Positions 1 through 5,297 of a stretch of 5,957 nt of DNA are shown here, piece by piece. The stretch comes from Thermococcus sp. (GTDB lineage: Archaea; Methanobacteriota_B; Thermococci; Thermococcales; Thermococcaceae): positions 1 through 5,957 of the forward strand of contig NZ_JAMONU010000185.1 in the NCBI RefSeq assembly GCF_027066465.1, given 5' to 3'. The translations under genes were made by a program, and so were the position numbers. Positions within the stretch are counted from its first letter, which is position 1. Each line of letters opens with the position of its first letter. Below the pieces are notes generated by a model that had not been told where the DNA came from, did not search any database, and worked only from the letters and a program-made list of their open reading frames with translations.

Positions 1-56
1 TCGTTCCGCTTCTCCTCTGGAGGAGGCACTGAGGACCTTTTCCCTTTTCGATACCC

Positions 57-92
57 ATTTAAATGCACCCAGCGTTTCTTTTACTCGGTGAT
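57..92 (+). promoter_or_regulatory. Candidate TATA box and Shine-Dalgarno site of alaX
   Basis: An AT-rich box, ATTTAAAT (57-64), lies about 35 bases before the ATG at 96, which would place the transcription start near 86. GGTGAT at 87-92 matches the archaeal anti-Shine-Dalgarno sequence and ends 3 bases before that ATG. The ribosome site is convincing and decides the start. The TATA box is a weak match with no clear BRE. The T-rich stretch just upstream (38-49) could also end transcription of a gene to the left, which cannot be tested here. Confidence 0.45.
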
Positions 93-95
93 ACC

Positions 96-737
96 ATGAC
101 GAGAAAGCTTTACTATGAGGACGCCTACCTAAAGGAGGCCAAGGCGAAGGTTCTCGAGGTGAAGGATAACGCCCTGCTCCTCGACCAGACGATTTTCTAC
201 CCGACCGGCGGGGGCCAGCCCCACGACAGGGGGACGATAAACGGCGTCGAGGTTCTGGACGTTTACAAGGACGACGAAGGCAACGTCTGGCACGTTGTTG
301 CGGAGCCGGAGAAGTTCAAGCCCGGCGACGAGGTTGAGCTCAAGATAGACTGGGACTACAGGTACAAGCTAATGAGAATCCACAGCGCAATGCACCTCCT
401 CGAGCACGTCCTTAACGTCGTCCTGCCAGAGAAGTGGGAGCTCTACGGGAGCGGAATGAGCGCAGAGAGGGGCAGACTTGACATCGTTTACCCGGAGAAC
501 GTGAACAAGTGGAAGGAGCAGATAATCGAGACCTTCAACAGGCTCGTTGATGAAGGAGGGGAGATGAAGATATGGTGGGAGGGCGACAAGAGGCTCACTC
601 AGATAAGGGACTTTGAGGTCATTCCCTGCGGTGGAACACATGTGAGGGACATAAAGGAGATAGGACACCTCAGGAAGTTCAAGCGCTCCAGTCTTGGAAA
701 GGGAAAGCAGAGGCTTGAAATCTGGCTTGAGGACTGA
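96..737 (+). CDS. alaX: Alanyl-tRNA trans-editing protein AlaX (AlaX-M type)
   Basis: This is a free-standing homologue of the alanyl-tRNA synthetase editing domain, 213 residues. The family hydrolyses the ester of wrongly charged tRNA-Ala, chiefly Ser-tRNA-Ala and in some members Gly-tRNA-Ala, in the cytoplasm. Visible signs are the glycine-rich motif PTGGGQPHDRG (residues 36-46), the zinc-binding HSAMH (His96, His100) and CGGTH (Cys178, His182). The N-terminal glycine-motif domain and the length fit the medium AlaX-M class, not the short AlaX-S class. I chose the ATG at 96 because GGTGAT stands just before it. The in-frame ATG at 63 would add 11 residues (MHPAFLLLGDT), has no ribosome site and overlaps the likely TATA box. 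The gene looks monocistronic and meets dacZ tail to tail with a 2-base gap. The family call is secure; the exact substrate is inferred from relatives. Confidence 0.95.
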   Translation: MTRKLYYEDAYLKEAKAKVLEVKDNALLLDQTIFYPTGGGQPHDRGTINGVEVLDVYKDDEGNVWHVVAEPEKFKPGDEVELKIDWDYRYKLMRIHSAMHLLEHVLNVVLPEKWELYGSGMSAERGRLDIVYPENVNKWKEQIIETFNRLVDEGGEMKIWWEGDKRLTQIRDFEVIPCGGTHVRDIKEIGHLRKFKRSSLGKGKQRLEIWLED

Positions 738-751
738 CTTTAATATTTTAT
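738..751 (+). terminator. T-rich stretch after alaX, possible terminator
   Basis: Right after the alaX stop, the + strand reads CTTTAATATTTTAT. Archaeal RNA polymerase often stops at T-rich tracts without a hairpin, so this could end the alaX transcript. It also encodes the last codons of dacZ on the other strand (I-K-Y-stop), so its T content may only reflect coding. No hairpin is visible. Confidence 0.3.
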
Positions 752-1546
752 TCTCGGGTTGTACTCGAGGAGCATTAGGCCGTTCTTGAAAATCCTTATC
801 GTCCCGCTCTCGGAGAGGCTTATTGCCATCGCTTTGGTGAGCTTCGTTATCCCCGCCGCGGCGATGTGCCTGCTGCCCAGCCCGGGGGGGAGCATGAGGT
901 CTATGACCTTCGGCTCGACCTCGAGGTATCTTCCGGCCGAGATTATCCGTCCATCCTCCCTTATGACGAAAGCTCCGTCAAGCTGGGCGAACTCCTTTAT
1001 GATTTCCTTGCTGTTCCGGTCCAGGACGTTTATCCTGTGCCCCTTGAAGGGGTTGGGGATGAGCTGGTGCGAGTGCTTTAGAACACGCCTCGTATCCCCT
1101 ATCACAAAGATTGTTCCAACGGGGTTTCCCTCCCTCCCCTCAACGCTCAGTTCTATGGAAATCTCAAGCAGTCTCTGGAGGACGTTCTGGTTCTGGGCAA
1201 AGAAGCTTTTCATTGCCGAGATGCCCTTCTTCACGGTCTTGATTCCAATCGAATCCTCGGTAACGTAAACGAAGGACTCACCCTCGTGGAGGATATCGTG
1301 CTCAATTAAAAACGCCGAGAGCAGGTTGAGAACGTTTTTGAGGTCGAGGTTCTGGGGTATGGAGACCTTTTTAACCCTTTCGTCCTCTACATCAAAGGAG
1401 GAGCCAACAATGACCACGGTAACGTCCACGGGAGGTATATCATCCTCGCTGACCTCTTCCATTATCACAAGGGCCCTTGCCCCAACCCCCCGGACTATAT
1501 CAACGGCGCTCTCGATAAGTATCTTAGGTATCTCCCCCATGACCAT
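740..1546 (-). CDS. dacZ: Diadenylate cyclase (cyclic di-AMP synthase), archaeal DacZ type
   Basis: The family condenses two ATP into cyclic di-AMP, a second messenger tied to osmotic and ion balance. The 268-residue protein has an N-terminal alpha/beta domain (about 1-115), resembling the pyruvate-kinase-C-like domain of archaeal DisA_N proteins. The DAC domain follows (about 120-268). DAC motifs are LDGAFVIREDGRI (DGA at 190-192) and GLGSRHIAAAGIT (Arg226-His227). Ile228 stands where bacterial enzymes have the second Arg of the RHR motif; this may be normal in archaea. There are no membrane segments, so it should be cytoplasmic. Start: ATG at 1546, with an alternative ATG at 1540 two codons in (MGEIPK). 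Neither has a strong ribosome site, which fits a very short leader. It is transcribed away from ubiX and converges on alaX. The family is clear; the symbol follows the archaeal naming. Confidence 0.9.
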   Translation of the reverse strand: MVMGEIPKILIESAVDIVRGVGARALVIMEEVSEDDIPPVDVTVVIVGSSFDVEDERVKKVSIPQNLDLKNVLNLLSAFLIEHDILHEGESFVYVTEDSIGIKTVKKGISAMKSFFAQNQNVLQRLLEISIELSVEGREGNPVGTIFVIGDTRRVLKHSHQLIPNPFKGHRINVLDRNSKEIIKEFAQLDGAFVIREDGRIISAGRYLEVEPKVIDLMLPPGLGSRHIAAAGITKLTKAMAISLSESGTIRIFKNGLMLLEYNPRIKY

Positions 1547-1549
1547 CAG

Positions 1550-1564
1550 CCATAATTAATATGG
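1550..1564. promoter_or_regulatory. Inverted repeat CCATA-N5-TATGG at the dacZ start
   Basis: Perfect 5-base arms (1550-1554 and 1560-1564) flank the AT-only centre ATTAA. The layout of two 5-base half-sites around a 5-base AT centre is like operators described for archaeal Lrp/AsnC proteins. The site lies between the TATA-like element at 1570-1580 and the expected dacZ transcription start near 1548, where a bound protein would block initiation. An Lrp-family gene lies about 600 bases away. Binding is inferred only, and AT-rich spacers give such dyads by chance. Confidence 0.35.
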
Positions 1565-1569
1565 GAGAA

Positions 1570-1580
1570 CATATAAAAAG
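1570..1580. promoter_or_regulatory. TATA-like element in the dacZ/ubiX divergent spacer
   Basis: CATATAAAAAG is the only convincing TATA element in this 65-base spacer. Read rightward, it is preceded by the purine-rich GGGAGAA, which suits a BRE, and predicts a transcription start near 1600, just ahead of the ubiX ribosome site. Read leftward (CTTTTTATATG), it predicts a start near 1548, right at the dacZ ATG, but the base context there (GCCAC) is a poor BRE. The rightward promoter is the better supported of the two. Confidence 0.55.
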
Positions 1581-1598
1581 GTGGCGGATTATTCAGTC

Positions 1599-1605
1599 GG
1601 GGTGA
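1599..1605 (+). promoter_or_regulatory. Shine-Dalgarno site of ubiX
   Basis: GGGGTGA ends 6 bases before the ATG at 1612. It contains the GGTGA core also seen before alaX and the GH114-like gene, and it supports the chosen ubiX start. Confidence 0.7.
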
Positions 1606-1611
1606 AAAACC

Positions 1612-2169
1612 ATGAGGGTCGTGGTTGCAATTACCGGCGCGAGCGGGGCTGTTTACGGCGTGAGGCTTGTTGAGGTTCTTAAGAACCTTGGACACGAAGT
1701 CACTCTCCTTGCGTCGGAGACCGGAATAAAGGTCACAAAGTATGAACTGGGGGTTGACCTGAAGCCCGACTACAGGGAGGACAACCTCTTTGCGCCCGTT
1801 GCTTCGGGCTCGTATCCCTTTGATGCCATGGTGATAGCCCCCTGTTCAATGAAAACCCTCTCGGCGATAGCCAACGGCTACGCGGACAACCTCATAACGA
1901 GAACTGCGGACGTTGCGCTGAAGGAGAGAAGAAAGCTAATCCTCCTGGTGAGGGAGACGCCTCTGAGCATTGTCCATATCGAAAACATGCGTAAGGCGAC
2001 ACTCGCCGGCGCTATAGTTATGCCAGCCTCCCCTGGATTTTACACAAAGCCCAAAAATTTGGACGACATAATAAACTTTATAATCGGCAAAATCTTAGAT
2101 ATTCTGGAAATTCCTAACAATATTTATCAACGCTGGGGGATTCCCCATGCTTCAGCTGGACGACCTTGA
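1612..2169 (+). CDS. ubiX: UbiX-family flavin prenyltransferase
   Basis: The family joins a dimethylallyl group to FMN, giving prenyl-FMN, the cofactor of UbiD-type decarboxylases. The 185-residue protein has the flavoprotein fold signature ITGASGAVYG (7-16), APCSMKT (76-82), the run ANGYADNLITRTADV (87-101) and LLVRETPLS (111-119), all typical of UbiX. The YQRW near the C-terminus (172-175) marks where homologues usually end; the last nine residues or so come from DNA that also carries the ribosome site and start of the next gene. No ubiD lies in the window. Thermococcales lack ubiquinone, so the likely client is the UbiD-family anhydromevalonate phosphate decarboxylase of the archaeal mevalonate route (inference from known archaeal pathways). 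It is first in a rightward cluster of four genes and overlaps the second by 23 bases. Confidence 0.93.
   Translation: MRVVVAITGASGAVYGVRLVEVLKNLGHEVTLLASETGIKVTKYELGVDLKPDYREDNLFAPVASGSYPFDAMVIAPCSMKTLSAIANGYADNLITRTADVALKERRKLILLVRETPLSIVHIENMRKATLAGAIVMPASPGFYTKPKNLDDIINFIIGKILDILEIPNNIYQRWGIPHASAGRP
2071..2084 (+). promoter_or_regulatory. Internal BRE/TATA promoter for the Lrp-family gene
   Basis: ATAAAC followed by TTTATAAT is close to the archaeal BRE plus TATA consensus and is the best promoter match in the window. It lies inside the 3' end of ubiX, in a locally AT-rich stretch, and predicts a transcription start near 2106. That gives a leader of about 40 bases before the ATG at 2147. 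It would let the regulator and downstream genes be transcribed without ubiX. Confidence 0.5.
2106..2146. promoter_or_regulatory. Pair of GGNNATTCC palindromic sites before the Lrp-family gene
   Basis: GGAAATTCC (2106-2114) and GGGGATTCCCC (2136-2146) are both perfect palindromes around one central base and share GGNNATTCC. Their starts are 30 bases apart, near three helical turns. The first sits at the predicted transcription start; the second touches the ATG at 2147. Some archaeal Lrp proteins, such as Pyrococcus LrpA, repress their own promoters, so an autoregulatory role is possible. The sites also encode E-I-P and G-I-P in ubiX, so the similarity may be accidental. Confidence 0.3.
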
Positions 2170-2629
2170 CAGAGCAATCTTGAGACTGCTAAAGGAAGAC
2201 GCCCGACTGACGATTTCGGAGCTTGCGGAGAGGCTCAACAGACCCGAATCGACAATTCACTTCAGGATAAAGAAGCTCCTTGAAAAGGGCGTTATAGAAA
2301 GATACACCATAATCCTCGGTGAGGAACTCAGGCCAAAGGCAGTGGCGCTCGTTTACATCCAAGCCGAAACTCCAATTATCGAGGACTTCCTTGAGAAGTA
2401 CATACACTACATAATGAAAACGCTCTCCATACTCCCCAACGTTCTCGCCGTCGCCCGGAGCGGCAGGGACGGGGTTGTGGCACTCGTGGGGGAGGAGAAT
2501 GAGGAGAAGCTTGAACGGTTCATAAACGAGACGATAAAAGTTCTACCAACCCTTAAGAAAATAGAGGTAATGCCCCTACAAGAGTTCGACAAAGGAAGGG
2601 ACCTCATAGGATTTCTCGTGAGGGTCTGA
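2147..2629 (+). CDS. Lrp/AsnC-family transcriptional regulator
   Basis: This is a 160-residue DNA-binding regulator. The N-terminal winged helix-turn-helix (about 4-55) shows the family signature LDDLDRAILRLLKEDARLT, then the helix-turn-helix itself, ISELAERLNRPESTIHFRIK, and LEKGVIERYTIIL. The C-terminal part (about 64-155) fits the alpha/beta ligand-binding domain (RAM/AsnC type) that forms dimers and octamers and binds amino acids or other small molecules. It carries the expected ILPNVLAVARSGRDGVVALV strand-turn-strand. The ATG overlaps the end of ubiX by 23 bases, and the G-run at 2135-2139 may serve as ribosome site. The stop is one base before cyaB, so the two are surely co-transcribed. 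Possible targets are its own promoter and dacZ. The ligand is unknown, and I do not assign a symbol because this order carries several Lrp paralogues. Confidence 0.92.
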   Translation: MLQLDDLDRAILRLLKEDARLTISELAERLNRPESTIHFRIKKLLEKGVIERYTIILGEELRPKAVALVYIQAETPIIEDFLEKYIHYIMKTLSILPNVLAVARSGRDGVVALVGEENEEKLERFINETIKVLPTLKKIEVMPLQEFDKGRDLIGFLVRV

Positions 2630-2630
2630 C

Positions 2631-3143
2631 ATGGAAATCGAAGTCAAGTTTCGGGTTGATTTCGACAGAATGAGGGAGAAAATAGAATCCCTCGGATCCT
2701 CTTTTGTCGGGGAGGAGATTCAGAAAGATGTTTATTTTAGCCTCCCCCTACCAAAACTACTCCGTGTTAGGTTGATAGAAAATCTAAATCGCTCGTTCTT
2801 AACGTACAAGGAAATAGAAGACCCCGGAAGAAATGAAGAGTTCGACGAGCTCGAAGTTGAGGTCTCTGACTTTGAAACGACCGTCGAGATTCTTAAGAGG
2901 CTCGGCTTCAGGGAGGACGTCGTTGTAAGGAAGAGGAGACTGGTTTACAAACTCGATAGTGTTACCTTCGAGCTTAACAACGTTGAAGACCTCGGCGGTT
3001 TCCTCGATATAGAGGTCATCTCAAATGACGTTGAAAAAGCGAAGAAGAAAATCTGGGAGGTTGCGAGGCTTCTCGGCCTCAGCGAGAAGGATGTGGAGCC
3101 GAGACTCTATCAGGAGCTGATTAAAAGCAAAACACCACCCTGA
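2631..3143 (+). CDS. cyaB: CYTH-domain protein, class IV adenylate cyclase CyaB-like
   Basis: The 170-residue protein is a single CYTH (triphosphate tunnel) domain. The defining ExExK motif opens it: MEIEVKF, with Glu2, Glu4 and Lys6. Further tunnel-type charged residues are Arg45 and Arg47 (LLRVRL), Lys60 (LTYKE), Glu73/75/77 (ELEVEV), Lys101-Arg103 and the late acidic strand FLDIEVI (124-130). The family binds triphosphates with divalent metal. Members include class IV adenylate cyclases (ATP to cAMP), thiamine triphosphatases and polyphosphatases. The length and CyaB-like segments (QKDVYF, VRKRRLVY, VEDLGGFLDIEV) favour the CyaB subgroup, but cyclase activity in Thermococcales is not established, so the symbol marks similarity only. 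It starts one base after the regulator's stop and is followed 14 bases later by the GH114-like gene. It should be cytoplasmic. Confidence 0.88.
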   Translation: MEIEVKFRVDFDRMREKIESLGSSFVGEEIQKDVYFSLPLPKLLRVRLIENLNRSFLTYKEIEDPGRNEEFDELEVEVSDFETTVEILKRLGFREDVVVRKRRLVYKLDSVTFELNNVEDLGGFLDIEVISNDVEKAKKKIWEVARLLGLSEKDVEPRLYQELIKSKTPP

Positions 3144-3146
3144 CTC

Positions 3147-3151
3147 GGTGA
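3147..3151 (+). promoter_or_regulatory. Shine-Dalgarno site fixing a GTG start
   Basis: GGTGA stands 6 bases before the GTG at 3158, in the 14-base gap after cyaB. It is the same core used before alaX and ubiX and supports the non-ATG start of the GH114-like gene. Confidence 0.7.
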
Positions 3152-3157
3152 CTTCCC

Positions 3158-4102
3158 GTGAAATTGGTTCTTATAGTCACGGTCCTTGCGGTCCTTTTGA
3201 TTCTGCCGGGCGCTCATGCAGTATCTTTTGCCGTCTATTACGGTAACATCGGTCCATCTGAGTTTCAGAAGCTGAGCAGGTTTAATATTTTAGTGCTGGC
3301 CCCCACCGTAAACGATACCTACGTGTCCCGTCTCGCGGAGCATCACGTCGTCGCTGGCTACCTAAGCCTCGCAACCATTGGAGGCTGGGAACCCTGGGCA
3401 AAGGATGTTCCTAAAAGCCTCATCATAGGTCGCAACGGAGAATGGAACGAGGCCGTCGTGAACTTTTCATCGCCGGAGTGGAAGAGGATAGTTCTGGACG
3501 ATGCCATCCCATACATTCTATCCAGGGGCTTTAACGGCATCTTTCTTGATAACCTAGACTACGTTGATGTTTACCCCGGCAAAAAGGGGGCCATGATATC
3601 CCTGATAAGGGCAATACGGGAGCGGTATCCTGGGATTGTGATAATAGTCAACAGGGGGTTCTCAATAGCGAATGAAATTGCTCCCTACGTGAACTACATA
3701 CTCTTCGAGGACTTCGTTACATACTACAACTTCTCGTCCGGAAGGTACGAGATTTATGACAAAGAAGACCTGGAATGGGAGCTTGAGCAGGTTGAAAAGT
3801 TGCACTCCCTTCACATTCCAATTCTCGCGCTGAGCTACGTCAATCTGAGCAACTCGGTGCAGGTTGAGAAGTTCAGGGGTGTTGTCTGCTCCTACGCCGA
3901 GAAATACAACGTTTCAGGCGTTTATATGGCGGATGTAAGCCTTCAGAGAATCGGCATAAATCCGTGTGAAGAAACCGGCCCTTCCGAAAAAACCGTCAAG
4001 ACCGGGCAGGAAAACGGGGAGGAGGAAAAACGAATCTGCGGGCCGGCGTTCATAATCTTGACAGCTCTAACCTTTATCTTGCCGTTGCGACGATTTTTAT
4101 GA
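3158..4102 (+). CDS. Secreted GH114/TM1410-like protein with CGP-CTERM anchor
   Basis: The 314-residue protein starts at a GTG with a good ribosome site. Residues 1-21 are a signal peptide, with likely cleavage after AHA. Residues 24-270 resemble the TM1410/GH114 barrel family, some of whose members are endo-alpha-1,4-polygalactosaminidases. Signs are VAGYLSLATIGGWEPW (65-80), FNGIFLDNLDYVD (125-137) and VNYILFEDF (178-186). Asp131 or Asp134 with Glu184 are candidate catalytic acids (my guess). Five N-x-S/T sequons (Asn52, 102, 191, 229, 251) and Cys244/Cys270 suit an extracellular glycoprotein. A Glu/Gly/Lys-rich linker (271-292) leads to Cys294-Gly295-Pro296, a short hydrophobic stretch and Arg-Arg near the end, the layout of Thermococcales CGP-CTERM anchors. 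It is last in the cluster and overlaps the ychF end by 29 bases. The substrate is unknown; enzymatic activity is not assured. Confidence 0.82.
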   Translation: MKLVLIVTVLAVLLILPGAHAVSFAVYYGNIGPSEFQKLSRFNILVLAPTVNDTYVSRLAEHHVVAGYLSLATIGGWEPWAKDVPKSLIIGRNGEWNEAVVNFSSPEWKRIVLDDAIPYILSRGFNGIFLDNLDYVDVYPGKKGAMISLIRAIRERYPGIVIIVNRGFSIANEIAPYVNYILFEDFVTYYNFSSGRYEIYDKEDLEWELEQVEKLHSLHIPILALSYVNLSNSVQVEKFRGVVCSYAEKYNVSGVYMADVSLQRIGINPCEETGPSEKTVKTGQENGEEEKRICGPAFIILTALTFILPLRRFL

Positions 4103-5267
4103 TGTCGTTGAACTGAAGCTCGTAGTCCTCCCCGACGCGCCTCTTCGTTCTGGCGTTTACCGCGTAGAGGAACGTCTTTCCGAGGTCGGTGTGGACCTTA
4201 TAGGCCAAATCCCTCGGCGTCGAGCCCTTCGGAAGCAGATAGACATGGGGCAGGACGTTGCCGAACTGGTCGGTGAGCTTGTTCTCGTCCTGAACCGGGT
4301 AAACCGGAATTAGATTCAGCAACTCGAAGACGGCCCTGTTTATGACCTCCTGAACGCCGGTCGAGCCGAAGCGGTCGAGGACTTTCTCCTTAATCAGCTG
4401 AAGGGCCCTCTCCTGCTTGGGGTTCATCTTCTTGACGATTTTGAAATCGTTCGAGCCGGGAAGGTACTCTATGAAGCCCGCCTTTGCCGCCTTCCTGAGG
4501 GTCAGCTCCGCGGCAGCAGAAGTGGGAACGACGATGTAGTCCCTCTTCCTCCCCTCCTCGATGAGCCTCTTGATTTGCTCGTCTGTGGCGGCGTCGGCCT
4601 TGTTTGCGGCTATTATTATCGGCTTGTTGATTTTTCTCAGCTCGCGGACGAATGCGAGCAAATCCTCGTCGCTCCACTTGGTGGGGTCGTCGGAGAGGCC
4701 AACCCTGTGAATCGCTTCCCAGACGTCCTCCTCGGTTACACCAATTCCGGAGAGGTGGTCGGCTATGGCCTGCTCAAGCTTCATGTGCTGGAGTTTAATC
4801 CTCTTTGCAAACTTCTCCCAGCCCTTCTTGAGGATTCCGTAAATCCAGTAGTCTATCTCCCTCTCAAGGAACTCGATGTCCTCAACAGGGTCGTGGTAAT
4901 CCGTCGGCTGGCCTTCCGCATCGGTCTTTCCGGTGGCATCGATAACGTGGATTAAGGCGGAGGCCATTCTCAGGTCGTCGAGGAACTTGTTGCCCAGACC
5001 GCGCCCTTCATGAGCTCCGGGAACGAGACCGGCGACGTCAATCATCTTTATCGGAATTAACGCCTTCCCATCGCGGTACTCGTAGTTCTGGGGGTTCGGC
5101 TCACAGCCGAGCTCCTTGCAGGGGTGCTCCGCTATGGCATAGCTCACGCCGACGTTGGCATCGATGGTCGTGAAGGGGTAGTTCGCTATATCAACGTCAA
5201 CGAGCGTCGCCGCCGAGAAGAACGTTGACTTTCCGACGTTTGGCTTTCCCACAACGCCTATCTCCAT
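4074..5267 (-). CDS. ychF: YchF/OLA1-family TGS-domain P-loop NTPase
   Basis: The 397-residue protein belongs to the Obg-related YchF family, ribosome-linked NTPases of the cytoplasm. Motifs in order: G1 GKPNVGKS (7-14), PFTT (31-34) as G2, G3 DVAGL (77-81) and G4 NKAD (222-225). A helical insert separates G3 and G4, and a C-terminal TGS domain (about 305-397, including LPKGSTPRDLAYKVHTDLG) completes the usual family layout. Bacterial and eukaryotic YchF/OLA1 carry NxxE at G4 and prefer ATP; NKAD here is the classical guanine-specific form. I chose the ATG at 5267, preceded by GGTGGGAGG. The reading frame stays open 50 codons further upstream, but that part is low in family similarity and crosses the divergent promoter. 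Its last 29 bases overlap the GH114-like gene tail to tail. It is probably monocistronic. Confidence 0.96.
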   Translation of the reverse strand: MEIGVVGKPNVGKSTFFSAATLVDVDIANYPFTTIDANVGVSYAIAEHPCKELGCEPNPQNYEYRDGKALIPIKMIDVAGLVPGAHEGRGLGNKFLDDLRMASALIHVIDATGKTDAEGQPTDYHDPVEDIEFLEREIDYWIYGILKKGWEKFAKRIKLQHMKLEQAIADHLSGIGVTEEDVWEAIHRVGLSDDPTKWSDEDLLAFVRELRKINKPIIIAANKADAATDEQIKRLIEEGRKRDYIVVPTSAAAELTLRKAAKAGFIEYLPGSNDFKIVKKMNPKQERALQLIKEKVLDRFGSTGVQEVINRAVFELLNLIPVYPVQDENKLTDQFGNVLPHVYLLPKGSTPRDLAYKVHTDLGKTFLYAVNARTKRRVGEDYELQFNDIIKIVATAR

Positions 5268-5276
5268 TCCTCCCAC
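5268..5276 (-). promoter_or_regulatory. Shine-Dalgarno site deciding the ychF start
   Basis: On the minus strand, a purine-rich GGTGGGAGG lies within a few bases of the ATG at 5267. It fixes the start against the much longer open frame that continues to 5417. Confidence 0.7.
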
Positions 5277-5297
5277 CGGCCTAAATTGGGGGGAGGG

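Noticed and set aside
1..62. Possible end or start of a gene to the left of alaX
   Set aside because: Two plus frames and a short minus frame from an ATG at 56-58 are open for under 100 bases. None shows recognisable protein sequence, so nothing can be supported.
63..95. Eleven-residue N-terminal extension of AlaX from the ATG at 63
   Set aside because: No ribosome site precedes it, it overlaps the likely TATA box, and GGTGAT stands right before the ATG at 96.
1326..1334. SurR-like GTTnnnAAC site
   Set aside because: It matches the redox regulator's half-palindrome but lies deep inside dacZ, far from any promoter; such a short pattern is expected by chance.
759..1559. Plus-strand open frames opposite dacZ (759-1268, 866-1081, 1326-1559)
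   Set aside because: They are mirror frames of a well-recognised gene. The proteins show no family motifs and have Ser/Leu/Arg-rich shadow composition.
2136..2146. GGGGATTCCCC as an RNA hairpin hiding the ribosome site
   Set aside because: The arms are separated by one base, too few for a stable loop. If functional it is more likely a DNA-binding site.
4390..4955. Extra open frames inside ychF (minus 4390-4677, plus 4575-4955)
   Set aside because: ychF accounts fully for this stretch; the alternative products are low-complexity and resemble no family.
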